A DNA stretch of 64,000 bases, taken from the NCBI RefSeq assembly GCF_029223865.1, contig NZ_CP119520.1, forward strand, positions 7,068,001 to 7,132,000, in the 5' to 3' direction. The translations under genes and the position numbers were made by a program. Below the pieces are notes generated by a model that worked only from the letters and a program-made list of their open reading frames with translations, ran no database searches and had not been told where the DNA came from. The first letter of the stretch is position 1. Each line of letters opens with the position of its first letter. Of the stretch, positions 40,778-49,221 are shown piece after piece. Source of the stretch: Telluria mixta. GTDB lineage: Bacteria; Pseudomonadota; Gammaproteobacteria; Burkholderiales; Burkholderiaceae_D.

Positions 40778-41821
40778 TTACCAGATCGCCTTGCCCGAAC
40801 CGTCTTTCACGTTGTTCTTCCAGGCGGCTTCCACCAGCTTGGTGACGGAATCCGGCATCGGCACGTAGTCCAGCTCGGCCGCAGCGGCGTCGCCGCTCTT
40901 GAAGGCGTAGTCGAAGAACTTCAGCACTTCCTTGCCCTTCGCGGCGTCCGCCTGCGACTTGTGCACGATGGCGTACGTCACGCCGGTGATCGGCCACGCG
41001 TTCTTGCCGGCCTGGTCGGTCAGGACGACGCCGAAGCCCGGCGCCTTGACCCAGTCCGCGTTCGCCGCGGCGGCCTTGAACGCGTCGTCGTCCGGCTGCA
41101 GGAAGTTGCCGTCGCGGTTCTTCAGCTGGGTGTGGGCCAGCTTGTTCTTCTTGGCATACGCCCACTCGACGTAGCCGATCGAGCCCTTGATGCGCTGGAC
41201 GTTGGCGGCGACGCCGTCATTGCCCTTGCCGCCCACGCCCACGGCCCATTTCACCGCGGTGCCGGCACCGATCTTCGCCTTGAAGTCCGGGTTGGTCTGC
41301 GACAGGTAATTCGTGAACAGGAACGAGGTGCCCGAACCGTCGGCGCGGTGCACGACGGTGATGTCTTCGGCCGGCAGCTTCACGCCCGGGTTCAGGGCGG
41401 CGATCGCCTGGTCGTTCCACTTGGTGACCTTGCCCAGGTAAATGTCGGCGACGACCGGACCGGTCAGTTTCAGCTGGCCCGGCGCCACGCCGTCCAGGTT
41501 GACGATGGCGACGACGCCGCCCATGATGGTCGGGAACTGCATCAGGCCCGCTTCGTTCAGCTCTTCGACCGGCAGCGGCATGTCCGATGCACCGAAATCG
41601 ACGGTCTTGGCCTTGATCTGCTTGATACCGGCGCCCGAGCCGATCGACTGGTAGTTCAGGCCATTGCCGCTGGTCTTCTTGTACATCTCCGCCCATTTCG
41701 CATAGATCGGGTAGGCGAAGGTGGAACCAGCACCGGTGATGTCGGCGGCCAGCGTCGCGGTGCTCGCGAACGCAGCGGTGGTGCCGATGATGATGGTTGC
41801 CAGCAGTTGCTTCATGCGCAT
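40778..41821 (-). CDS. pstS: Periplasmic phosphate-binding protein
   Basis: 347 residues with a Sec signal peptide (MKQLLATIIIGTTAAFASTATLAA) and the PstS fold. Phosphate contacts lie in GAGSTFAYPIYAKW, GSGAGIKQI, DFGASDMPL and RADGSGTSFLFTNYL. It captures phosphate for PstCAB. It is the first gene of the operon, preceded by a Pho box and followed by a partial terminator. Two ATGs two codons apart (41821 and 41815) can start it. Confidence 0.97.
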   Translation of the reverse strand: MRMKQLLATIIIGTTAAFASTATLAADITGAGSTFAYPIYAKWAEMYKKTSGNGLNYQSIGSGAGIKQIKAKTVDFGASDMPLPVEELNEAGLMQFPTIMGGVVAIVNLDGVAPGQLKLTGPVVADIYLGKVTKWNDQAIAALNPGVKLPAEDITVVHRADGSGTSFLFTNYLSQTNPDFKAKIGAGTAVKWAVGVGGKGNDGVAANVQRIKGSIGYVEWAYAKKNKLAHTQLKNRDGNFLQPDDDAFKAAAANADWVKAPGFGVVLTDQAGKNAWPITGVTYAIVHKSQADAAKGKEVLKFFDYAFKSGDAAAAELDYVPMPDSVTKLVEAAWKNNVKDGSGKAIW

Positions 41822-42133
41822 ATCAAGGTCCTTTGGTTAGGTGTGACACGGTTGATGCTGCGCAGTGTAGTGAGCAAATATGACGGCTTTATGACATGAG
41901 CAACCTGACCATATGACATGCGTGGCGCATAATGTGACAGTCCCGGATGACATGTCACACAACGCTTGGACCGCTGTCACAATATGCGGTTCCACCCTCT
42001 TCCACAGTCGAGAAAAAGCGCCTTGTAAATACTTTTTCTTATGCTAATTTGAAAGTGTTTATGCAGTATGGAGGAGTAGTCCTACAATCTCGAAGGCAGA
42101 TGGGGAGGGAGCGCTCAACGGCGTTTGAATGGT
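41822..42133. other. Upstream region of pstS and of the small membrane ORF
   Basis: This 312-base gap holds the pstS promoter and Pho box (41864-41897). Beyond it is a run of further TGACAT/TGTCA elements (about 41914-41979), which may be extra PhoB half-sites. The outer part (42000-42130) is AT-richer and contains a GGAGGAG-type run (42070-42076); no gene other than the small ORF beginning at 42134 is supported. Confidence 0.5.
41864..41897 (-). promoter_or_regulatory. Pho box and -10 element of the pst-pho operon
   Basis: On the minus strand ATGTCATAAAGCCGTCAT (41880-41897) matches the 18-bp Pho box, two 7-base direct repeats spaced 11 bases apart. Ten bases downstream lies a -10 hexamer TACACT (41864-41869), the usual geometry where the Pho box replaces the -35. 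PhoB, encoded in this operon, should activate here under phosphate limitation. Confidence 0.88.
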
Positions 42134-42244
42134 ATGTTATTCATTACAGGCATGCTGACCGGGATGATCGTCCTCGTCGTGTACGAGGTGATTTCCGAAG
42201 GCATCGGGAGTACTAAAAAGTTGCATGACCGCTATCACGAATAG
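42134..42244 (+). CDS. Possible 36-residue single-pass membrane peptide
   Basis: A short open frame begins MLFITGMLTGMIVLVVYEV and ends KKLHDRYHE. The first 20 residues make one hydrophobic helix and the rest is polar and mostly charged, like known small membrane proteins. A bidirectional terminator (42275-42308) lies 30 bases after its stop. A second in-frame ATG is at 42152. The ribosome site is weak: GGGAGGGAG sits about 20 bases upstream. It does not overlap another gene. No homolog is recognised, and it may be spurious. Confidence 0.4.
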   Translation: MLFITGMLTGMIVLVVYEVISEGIGSTKKLHDRYHE

Positions 42245-42274
42245 CATTGGGGGCCGGAAAGGCTTCAACAAAGA

Positions 42275-42308
42275 AAAAGCGGCGGGGCCACAGGCACCCG
42301 CCGCTTTT
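42275..42308. terminator. Bidirectional terminator
   Basis: The 12-bp perfect stem AAAAGCGGCGGG (42275-42286) / CCCGCCGCTTTT (42297-42308) has a 10-base loop. T-runs follow on both strands. It serves the PilZ gene (minus strand, stop at 42328) and anything transcribed rightwards from the small ORF. Confidence 0.9.
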
Positions 42309-42327
42309 CTTGTCGACACTTACGATA

Positions 42328-42648
42328 TCAGCGCAGGAAGCGCGACACCTGGCTCATCGCCGCCAGGTCCAGGTTCATGAACTGCAACCCGGCCTTGAAT
42401 TCGCCATTACTGAAAATACAATACATGACCTTGATGCGCGCGTGCAGGGGGAACGGCGTGCCGTCGACGAGGAGGTCGAAGCCAACCTGGCCCGTCTGCC
42501 CCGGCTGCAACGGGTGCGGCACGGTAATGCTGACGCCGTTGGCGCCGATGTCGGATGTACGTCCCTGGACGGGGGCCTGGCCTTCCATCGCCAGGACTGC
42601 CCGCACCTTCAGGATCTTGCGCGCGGATTGCCTCTGTTCTATCGCCAC
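42328..42648 (-). CDS. PilZ-domain protein
   Basis: 106 residues consisting of a single PilZ domain. The c-di-GMP-binding arginine pair is in RQSARKILKVR (about residues 6-16), and the second block reads SDIGANGVSI, where the consensus D/NxSxxG Ser is Gly. AGLQFMNLD closes the barrel. It could bind cyclic di-GMP and regulate motility or exopolysaccharide. A large GGDEF-EAL protein is encoded elsewhere in this window (52731-55889). It stands alone between a terminator and radA. Confidence 0.85.
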   Translation of the reverse strand: MAIEQRQSARKILKVRAVLAMEGQAPVQGRTSDIGANGVSITVPHPLQPGQTGQVGFDLLVDGTPFPLHARIKVMYCIFSNGEFKAGLQFMNLDLAAMSQVSRFLR

Positions 42649-42734
42649 GATAAGCCTGTGATACTTTTAAAAACGAGGTGGCATTATAGGTGGAAACAGC
42701 AGCGCCCGTGTTACCGCTATACAAGTAAAAGCGA

Positions 42735-44114
42735 TCAGTCGAGCTCGCGCAGCTTGCTGAATGCCTCGTCGATCCGCTCGACGGCCACGATGTTCATCCC
42801 CTCGATCTTTTGCTTGGGGACGTTAGCCTTCGGGATCACGGCGACGGAAAAGCCCAGCTTGGCCGCCTCGCGCAAACGCTCCTGTCCGCGCGGCGCGGGG
42901 CGGATTTCGCCGGCCAGGCCCACCTCGCCGAAGACGACGAGGCCGCGCGGGAGCGGCTTGTTGCGCATCGACGAGTTGATCGCCAGCAGCACGGCAAGGT
43001 CGGCCGCCGGCTCCGTGATCTTGACGCCGCCCACCGCATTGATGAACACGTCCTGGTCGAACGCGGCGATGCCGGCGTGGCGGTGCAGCACCGCGAGCAG
43101 CATCGCCAGGCGGTTCTGCTCCAGGCCGACGGACAGCCGGCGCGCGTTCGGCAAATGGCTCGCGTCGACGAGCGCCTGGACTTCGACCAGCAGCGGCCGT
43201 GTTCCCTCCTGCGTCACCATCACGCAGGAACCGGGCACCTGGTTGTCGTGTTGCGACAGGAACAAGGCAGACGGGTTCGACACGCCTTTCAAACCCTTTT
43301 CCGTCATCGCGAACACGCCCAGCTCGTTGACGGCGCCGAAACGGTTCTTGATGGCGCGCACGAGGCGGAAGCTGGACTGCGTATCGCCTTCGAAATACAG
43401 CACGGTATCGACGATGTGCTCCAGCACGCGCGGGCCCGCGAGCGCGCCCTCCTTCGTCACGTGGCCGACGAGGATGATCGTCACGCCCGTCTGCTTGGCC
43501 ACGCGCGTGAGCTGGGCCGCGCATTCGCGCACCTGCGAGACGGAACCGGGCGCCGACGTCAGCGCGTCCGAATACAGCGTCTGGATCGAGTCGATGACGG
43601 CGACGTCCGGCTTAAGGTCGGCAATGGTGCCGAGGATTTTTTCCAGCTGGATCTCGGCCTGCAGTTTCAGGTCCTTCGCCTCGACCTGCAGGCGACGGGC
43701 GCGCAGGGCGATCTGGGCGCCGGATTCCTCACCGGACACGTACAAGGTGCTGCGCGCCGTGGCCAGGTTCGCCAGCGCCTGCAGCAGCAGCGTCGACTTG
43801 CCGATGCCGGGGTCGCCGCCGATCAGCACGACGCCGCCCGCAACGAGACCACCGCCGAGCACCCGGTCGAATTCGTCGATGCCGGTACCGAAACGGGGCA
43901 CGTCGATGGCCTCGATATCCTTGAGCGACAGCACGGGCGCCGTCTGCGCCAGGCTCTTGTGCATGTGCGGCGTCTGCGACATGCGGTTCAGGCCGGCGGT
44001 CTCGACCTGCTCGGTCATCGTGTTCCACGCCTTGCAATCGCCGCATTGGCCGGTCCAGCGGCTGGCGACGCTGCCGCAATCGCTGCAGACGAAACTGGTA
44101 CGGGGTTTAGCCAT
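42735..44114 (-). CDS. radA: DNA repair protein RadA
   Basis: 459 residues: an N-terminal four-Cys zinc finger (CSDCG...CGDC), a RecA-like ATPase with Walker A GGDPGIGKST (about residue 96) and Walker B VAVIDSIQT, the RadA-specific KNRFGAVNELGVF motif (about 260), and a C-terminal Lon-like domain (INAVGGVKITEPAADLAVLLAI). It processes recombination intermediates and assists branch migration. The ATG at 44114 (MAKPRTSFVCSDCG) is the family start; a 27-codon extension upstream is rejected. It follows alr by 17 bases in the same direction. Confidence 0.96.
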   Translation of the reverse strand: MAKPRTSFVCSDCGSVASRWTGQCGDCKAWNTMTEQVETAGLNRMSQTPHMHKSLAQTAPVLSLKDIEAIDVPRFGTGIDEFDRVLGGGLVAGGVVLIGGDPGIGKSTLLLQALANLATARSTLYVSGEESGAQIALRARRLQVEAKDLKLQAEIQLEKILGTIADLKPDVAVIDSIQTLYSDALTSAPGSVSQVRECAAQLTRVAKQTGVTIILVGHVTKEGALAGPRVLEHIVDTVLYFEGDTQSSFRLVRAIKNRFGAVNELGVFAMTEKGLKGVSNPSALFLSQHDNQVPGSCVMVTQEGTRPLLVEVQALVDASHLPNARRLSVGLEQNRLAMLLAVLHRHAGIAAFDQDVFINAVGGVKITEPAADLAVLLAINSSMRNKPLPRGLVVFGEVGLAGEIRPAPRGQERLREAAKLGFSVAVIPKANVPKQKIEGMNIVAVERIDEAFSKLRELD

Positions 44115-44131
44115 GATTCTTTGCTTTATCT

Positions 44132-45244
44132 TTATAAAACGGGATCGCACCCGAGCGGCGCCTCGGCCACGCGGACGCGCTGCGCCAGGGCGCACATCAA
44201 TTCATAGCCGATCGTGCCGGCGGCATGCGCCACCTCGTCGATCGGCAGACCGTCGCCCCACAGGGTGACCTTGCTGCCCACTCTGGCGTTCGCGATGGGC
44301 GACAGGTCGACGGCCATCATGTCCATCGACACCCGGCCGACGAGCGTCGTGCGAATGCCGTCCACGAGCACGGGCGTGCCGTGCTCGGCGTGGCGCGGGT
44401 AACCGTCCGCATACCCGCAGGCGACGACGCCCACCGTCATGGCCCGGTCCGCCTGGAAGCGGCTGCCGTAGCCCACGCTGTCGCCCGGCTGCAGGTGCTG
44501 GATGCCGATGATTTCCGATTTCAGGGTCATCGTCGGCAACAGGCCATAGTCCCTGGCGGAGCGGCCGCCCGGCGTACCGCCGTACAGCATGATGCCCGGC
44601 CGCACCCAGTCGCTTTGCAATTCCTGGACCAGTTCGGCCGTGTGCAGCACCCCGCCGGAATTCGAGAGGCTGCGCTCGCCCGGCAAGCCGTCCGCGCCGA
44701 GGCGGAAACGGCGCACCTGCTCGCCGATCGACAGGCGCGGATGCTCCAGCTCGTCCGCGTTCGCGAAATGCGTCATGAACGTGATGTTGCGGATGCCCGG
44801 GACAGCGCGCAGGCGCTGGTACGCCGCCGCGAACTCGTCCGGCCGGAAGCCGAGACGGTTCATGCCGGTATTCATCTTCAGGTGCACGTCGATGGGACGG
44901 TAGAGCTGGGTGTACTCCAGCATCTTGACCTGCTCGATGCAGTGGACCGTACTGTTGACATTGTGTTCAGCCAGCAAGGGGATGTCCGACGCGTCGAAGA
45001 TTCCCTCTAATAGCAGGACAGGCTTTACCCAGCCCAGCTCGCGCAGGCGCAGCGCGTTCTCCGTCTCGATCAGGGCCAGGCCATCGGCTTGGGCGAAGCC
45101 GCGCATGCCCCGTTCCAGGCCGTGTCCATACGCATTCGCCTTCACCACCGCCCAGATCTTCGCCTGCGGCGCACAGGCGCGCGCACGGGCCAGATTGTGC
45201 TGCATGGAGTCGAGGTGGATGGTGGCGTGCAGGGGACGTGGCAT
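44132..45244 (-). CDS. alr: Alanine racemase
   Basis: A 370-residue PLP TIM-barrel enzyme making D-alanine for peptidoglycan. The Schiff-base lysine is in WAVVKANAYGHG (about residue 35), PLP contacts are in RPGIMLYGG (about 220), and the catalytic tyrosine is in SVGYGSRF (about 264). VSMDMMAVDL is also conserved. The order alr-radA with lplT divergent upstream is typical of Oxalobacteraceae. Confidence 0.96.
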   Translation of the reverse strand: MPRPLHATIHLDSMQHNLARARACAPQAKIWAVVKANAYGHGLERGMRGFAQADGLALIETENALRLRELGWVKPVLLLEGIFDASDIPLLAEHNVNSTVHCIEQVKMLEYTQLYRPIDVHLKMNTGMNRLGFRPDEFAAAYQRLRAVPGIRNITFMTHFANADELEHPRLSIGEQVRRFRLGADGLPGERSLSNSGGVLHTAELVQELQSDWVRPGIMLYGGTPGGRSARDYGLLPTMTLKSEIIGIQHLQPGDSVGYGSRFQADRAMTVGVVACGYADGYPRHAEHGTPVLVDGIRTTLVGRVSMDMMAVDLSPIANARVGSKVTLWGDGLPIDEVAHAAGTIGYELMCALAQRVRVAEAPLGCDPVL

Positions 45245-45381
45245 GGCTTGCAGATGGGGGCGACGGCTGAGAACGAAAGGTTTATTTTACTCCCGGCAGT
45301 GAAATGCCGTATTGTCGATTCCTTGGGCTAACCGGTCTTTCATGGTATAAAGCAACCCATCCAGTTTTTTGAACTCTTCGA

Positions 45382-46644
45382 ATGAATCGTGGTTTTTATA
45401 CCATCATGGCGGCGCAGTTCTTCTCGTCGCTGGCAGACAACGCGCTGATATTTGTCTCGATCGGTCTGCTAACGGCGATGAAAGCCCCGGCTTCGCTCGC
45501 GCCGCTGCTGAAGCTGTCGTTCGTCCTGTTCTATGTCCTGCTGGCTGCGTTCGTCGGTGCGTTCGCCGATTCGATGCCCAAGGGACGGGTGATGTTCATC
45601 GCCAATTTAATCAAAGTTTCCGGCTGCTGCCTGATCTTCTTCGGCGTGCATCCCCTCATCGCCTGCGCCGTCGTCGGCTTCGGCGCCGCCGTCTATTCTC
45701 CCGCCAAGTACGGCATCCTGACCGAGCTGCTGCCGGCCGAAAGACTCGTCGCGGCCAACGGCTGGATCGAGGGCCTGACCGTCATGTCCATCATCCTCGG
45801 TGCCGCCATGGGCGGCGCCCTCGTCAGCGCCCACGGCAGCGAGTGGCTGATGACGTTCGACGTGCCTTATATCGATACCGGGATTAATACGCCGACCAAG
45901 GGCCAGCTTGCCGTGCTGATCGCCGTATACGCGCTGGCCGCCGGCTTCAACCTGCGCATTCCGGACACCGGCGCGCGCTACGAACACCAGGAACGCAATC
46001 CGGCGAGGCTGATCGCCGATTTCGCCGACTGCTCCGCCACGCTGTGGAAAGATAAACTGGGCCAGATTTCGCTGGCCGTGACGACCCTGTTCTGGGGCGC
46101 CGGCGCCACCCTGCAGTTCATCGTGCTGAAATGGGCCGAGCGCTCGCTGCACATGCCGCTCGACAAAGCGACGAGCCTGATCGGCGTCGTCGCCATCGGG
46201 TCGGCGGTCGGTGCGGCGATGGCCGCGAAGATGATCCCGCTGAAGAAATCGCTGACCGTGATCCCGCTCGGCATCATCATGGGCCTCGTCGTCACCTCGA
46301 TGACGATCGTGTATTCGCTGACGATCGCCGTCCCGCTGCTGCTGATCATCGGCCTGTTGTCCGGTTTCTTCGTCGTGCCGATGAACGCCCTGCTGCAGCA
46401 CCGCGGCCACGTCCTGATGAGCGCCGGCCACTCGATCGCCGTGCAGAACTTCAACGAGAACCTCTCCATCCTCACCATGCTGGCGCTGTACGCCATCATG
46501 ATCACGCTGAACCTGGACCTGAACGTCATCATCGTCCTGTTCGGCCTGTCGCTGGCCGGCATCATGTGGCTGATCGGCCGCCGCCACGCGGCGAACCAGC
46601 GCGAGCACGATTCGCTCGCGCTGATCGGCGAGCACAAGCACTGA
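45382..46644 (+). CDS. lplT: Lysophospholipid transporter LplT
   Basis: A 420-residue major-facilitator protein with 12 helices. The opening MNRGFYTIMAAQFFSSLADNALIFVSI, AAVYSPAKYGILTELLP and GFFVVPMNALLQHRGH are characteristic of LplT. It flips lysophospholipids across the inner membrane for re-acylation; the usual partner Aas is not present here. It is divergent from alr (137-base gap). Confidence 0.93.
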   Translation: MNRGFYTIMAAQFFSSLADNALIFVSIGLLTAMKAPASLAPLLKLSFVLFYVLLAAFVGAFADSMPKGRVMFIANLIKVSGCCLIFFGVHPLIACAVVGFGAAVYSPAKYGILTELLPAERLVAANGWIEGLTVMSIILGAAMGGALVSAHGSEWLMTFDVPYIDTGINTPTKGQLAVLIAVYALAAGFNLRIPDTGARYEHQERNPARLIADFADCSATLWKDKLGQISLAVTTLFWGAGATLQFIVLKWAERSLHMPLDKATSLIGVVAIGSAVGAAMAAKMIPLKKSLTVIPLGIIMGLVVTSMTIVYSLTIAVPLLLIIGLLSGFFVVPMNALLQHRGHVLMSAGHSIAVQNFNENLSILTMLALYAIMITLNLDLNVIIVLFGLSLAGIMWLIGRRHAANQREHDSLALIGEHKH

Positions 46645-46650
46645 TTCGAA

Positions 46651-46875
46651 ATTCGGGGTCAGAGCACTTTTTCGAGAAATTGATCGGTACGGGCGCCGAC
46701 GTCCATCCGTGACCGCGTGAGGGCCCGCATGCTGGTGCCCAGCGCCGAACAATGTTGAGAAAAACAGTGCGCTGAAATGTGCTCTGACCCCGAATCTTTG
46801 CGAAAACGTGCTCTGACCCGAATCTTGGTAAGGGCCTCGGAGCAATTGCCAAAAAACGGGGTCTGACCCCGGTCA
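46651..46875. repeat. REP-like palindromic repeat patch
   Basis: Between lplT and the DUF1853 gene, ATTCGGGGTCAGAGCAC (46651-46667) is repeated inverted at 46779-46795. A near copy with one base missing lies at 46808-46823, and a related CGGGGTCTGACCCCG near-palindrome lies at 46857-46871, touching the DUF1853 stop. This looks like a cluster of dispersed REP/short palindromic elements of the GGGGTCAGA type. No transposase is in the window. Confidence 0.75.
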
Positions 46876-47817
46876 GGGGTGTAGGCGGGCGTTGGCGCGG
46901 TCGCGCCAGTCGTTCGGGACGATGAAGCCCCGTTCGAATTCGACGATGTTGCCCGGCTCTTCGCGTACCAGCGACACGAGCACCGGCGCGCTTGACGCCA
47001 TGAAGTGGTCTTCCAGTTCCGCAGCCAGTTGGGCCTTGTCCAGCATCCATACGGCCGATTGCGCGCGGAACGGCGGCAGCCATTGCAGGCGCGGCAGGAT
47101 CAGGAAGCGGTCGCCGGGCAAGGCGTCGAGTTCTTCCAAGGCGCACCAGAAGCCGCGGCAGTGGCCCGCCGTGATGCCCTGCATGGCCTGGTACGTTCCC
47201 CGCGGGTAGAACAGCCAGCCCTTCACGAGCGCGCGCGCCGCGACGACGGGCCGCGGCAGCACGTCCTGCGCGGCCGGGTGGCTGCCCAGTTCGAGCTGGC
47301 GGTCGAACACCTTGCGCATCTTGCGGCCGAGGCTGTCGGCCAGGTTCGGGCCGACGAACGTGTCGAAGCCCGTCGTGGCATCGCCTTGCAGCAGGTAGAA
47401 CTTGGTGGCGAACTCGATGTGCTCCACACCGCCCTCGCCCGCATCCAACAGAAAATCGAATTCGCCGACGGTATCGTTGCGGCTCGCCCGCACCTGCAGG
47501 CCGTGCGCGACGAGGCGGCCCTGGTGCGCGAAATAAAAGGCCATCAGCTTTTCCGCGTACAGGCCGAGGCGCGTATACATCTTGGCGCCGAGCGCGGCGT
47601 CCAGCGGCGTGGGATCCGCATCGAGTTCGGCCAGCCAGCGCGCCGTCTCTTCCGTCATCGGACCGAGCGTCGCGATGCGGCCTTCCCAGTGCGGGTCGTG
47701 GATGTCGAGCAGGTCCGGAGCGTCCAGCAGCCAGGCCAGCGCCCTCACCCGCGCGCGCCGTAGATGGCGCCAGCGGCGTTCGAACAGTGCCTGGTAGGTG
47801 TCAGCCTGATCGCGCAC
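46873..47817 (-). CDS. DUF1853 family protein
   Basis: A 314-residue soluble protein with the DUF1853 pattern: RRARVRALAWLLDAPDLLD at the start, RLGLYAEKLMAFYFAHQ (about residue 88), DFLLDAGEGGVEHIEFATKFYL (about 122) and a C-terminal WMLDKAQLAAELEDHF. The central D-E-K arrangement (EFDFLLD, EFATKFYL) is reminiscent of PD-(D/E)XK nucleases, which is inference. Its start overlaps the 3' end of the uracil-DNA glycosylase gene by 17 bases, so it is the last gene of the tsaB operon. Confidence 0.85.
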   Translation of the reverse strand: MRDQADTYQALFERRWRHLRRARVRALAWLLDAPDLLDIHDPHWEGRIATLGPMTEETARWLAELDADPTPLDAALGAKMYTRLGLYAEKLMAFYFAHQGRLVAHGLQVRASRNDTVGEFDFLLDAGEGGVEHIEFATKFYLLQGDATTGFDTFVGPNLADSLGRKMRKVFDRQLELGSHPAAQDVLPRPVVAARALVKGWLFYPRGTYQAMQGITAGHCRGFWCALEELDALPGDRFLILPRLQWLPPFRAQSAVWMLDKAQLAAELEDHFMASSAPVLVSLVREEPGNIVEFERGFIVPNDWRDRANARLHP

Positions 47818-48763
47818 GGGCGTTCCTTGCCCTGCACAAGTCGGCCCACGCCAGGGCCTTGTCGGCGCCGCGCCGCAGCAGTTCGCCCGGATGCAAGGTG
47901 GCGACGAGATTCACGCTGCCGCCACCCGTTTCCAGCGCGTGGCTGCTGCCGCGCGCGCCTGCCAGCGGTTCCGGCAGCGGCCGGCCCAGCAAGGTGTTGG
48001 CAGCGATCTGGCCCAGGGTCAGCACGGTCTCCGCGCCCGTCAGCGCCACCTCGCGTTCGAGGTAGGGACGGCACGCGGCCGCCTCCTGCGGCGTGGGTGC
48101 GCGCTCGCCGCCGCTTGCGCTCGTCGGGCGGCACTTGATCAGGTTCGTCACGTAGACGTCGCGCTCGCGGCCCATGCCGACGGCGGCCAGCATGTTGTCT
48201 AGCAGCTTGCCCGGATCGCCCGCGAGCGGCACGCGCGCTTTTTCATCGGCGGCCGTCGTGGCGCCCGCCGCTACGACCCAGCGCGCCTGCTTCGCCCCCG
48301 TGCCCGGCACCGGCGCGCGGCCTTCGCGGCACGCGCTGCAGCGGCGGCACGCGGCGATGGCGATGGCCAGCTGGTCCCAGTCCATGGCCGCGATTTCTTC
48401 CGGCGTTGCGTCGCTCGGCAACGCGGCGTCGTCCCACGCGGAATCGTGGTCGGCCGGCGGCGCCAGTGCGGACACGGATTGCGCGACGGGTTGCAGCGGC
48501 GTCGGTCCGGGCGGACGAGGTCCCGCCGGCGCGGGCCGTGGCGGCGGCGCGACCGGCGCAGGCGGCGGGGCGGCCGGCGCGGCGACCGGCGCCAGTGCGG
48601 ATGCCGACTGCGCTACCGGCTGCAGCGGCGTCGGTTCCGCGACGACGGCCACGTCCGGCTCGGCGATCGCAGGCTCAGGTGCCGGCGCCGTGCGCAACTG
48701 CCACAGCGGGCCGAGCCCCATCTCGTTCAGGAAGATGGCGTCGCGTTCGCTGACACCGTTCAT
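47801..48763 (-). CDS. Uracil-DNA glycosylase family protein (Fe-S, family 4-like) with Ala/Pro linker
   Basis: 320 residues. The C-terminal 200 form the UDG fold with cluster cysteines in CRRCSACREGR, LIKCRPT and ACRPYLERE, and the active-site His in ATLHPGELLRR. The usual first catalytic block (GExPGxxED) reads AGATTAADEKARVPLAGDPGKLLDN, so its standard acid/Pro positions are altered. Residues about 20-110 are an Ala/Pro-rich linker containing two near-identical PTPLQPVAQSxSALAP units. It removes uracil from DNA if active. It overlaps rimI by 4 bases. Confidence 0.85.
   Translation of the reverse strand: MNGVSERDAIFLNEMGLGPLWQLRTAPAPEPAIAEPDVAVVAEPTPLQPVAQSASALAPVAAPAAPPPAPVAPPPRPAPAGPRPPGPTPLQPVAQSVSALAPPADHDSAWDDAALPSDATPEEIAAMDWDQLAIAIAACRRCSACREGRAPVPGTGAKQARWVVAAGATTAADEKARVPLAGDPGKLLDNMLAAVGMGRERDVYVTNLIKCRPTSASGGERAPTPQEAAACRPYLEREVALTGAETVLTLGQIAANTLLGRPLPEPLAGARGSSHALETGGGSVNLVATLHPGELLRRGADKALAWADLCRARNARARSG
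48461..48634. repeat. Two 45-bp direct repeats inside the UDG gene
   Basis: Segments 48461-48505 and 48590-48634 encode the same PTPLQPVAQSASALAP-type peptide with a few silent and one missense difference. They duplicate part of the Ala/Pro linker of the glycosylase. The synonymous differences show that the duplication is not recent. Confidence 0.8.
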
Positions 48764-49221
48764 AACACATACCTCATCACGATCGCATCCTCGCGCCGTC
48801 CTTCGTGCGCGGGATAATAGCCCTTGCGGCGGCCGATCTCTTCATAGCCGTACTGCCGGTACACGTCGAGTGCGCGCGTGTTCGACGGCCGCACCTCGAG
48901 CAGGATCGACGCCATGCGCTGCGCACGCGACCTGGCCGCGATGCGGTCGAGCAGATAGCGCCCGACGCCGCGCCCGTGCAGCGGCGCCGCGACGGCCACG
49001 TCGAGCAGGTGCGCCTCGTCCACCGCATACATCAACAGGAAATACCCGGCCAGCGCGCCGGCCGGCGCGCGCAGCACCCAGGCGTCGTAGCCGCTCGCGA
49101 GCGAATCCATGAAATTCGCGCGGCTCCACGGATGCGGGAACACGCTGCATTCGAGGGCATGCACCTCGTCGACGTCGCCCACGACCATCGGGCGCAGTTC
49201 CAGGTGCGACACATCCGTCAT
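48760..49221 (-). CDS. rimI: Ribosomal protein bS18-alanine N-acetyltransferase
   Basis: A 153-residue GNAT protein. The acetyl-CoA loop GRGVGRYLLDRIAARSRAQ (about residues 77-95) and the following LLEVRPSNTRALDVYRQYGYEEIGRRKGYYP are characteristic of RimI. It acetylates the N-terminus of ribosomal protein S18. The start overlaps the tsaB stop (ATGA) and the end overlaps the UDG start; tsaB-rimI pairing is widespread. Confidence 0.94.
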   Translation of the reverse strand: MTDVSHLELRPMVVGDVDEVHALECSVFPHPWSRANFMDSLASGYDAWVLRAPAGALAGYFLLMYAVDEAHLLDVAVAAPLHGRGVGRYLLDRIAARSRAQRMASILLEVRPSNTRALDVYRQYGYEEIGRRKGYYPAHEGRREDAIVMRYVL

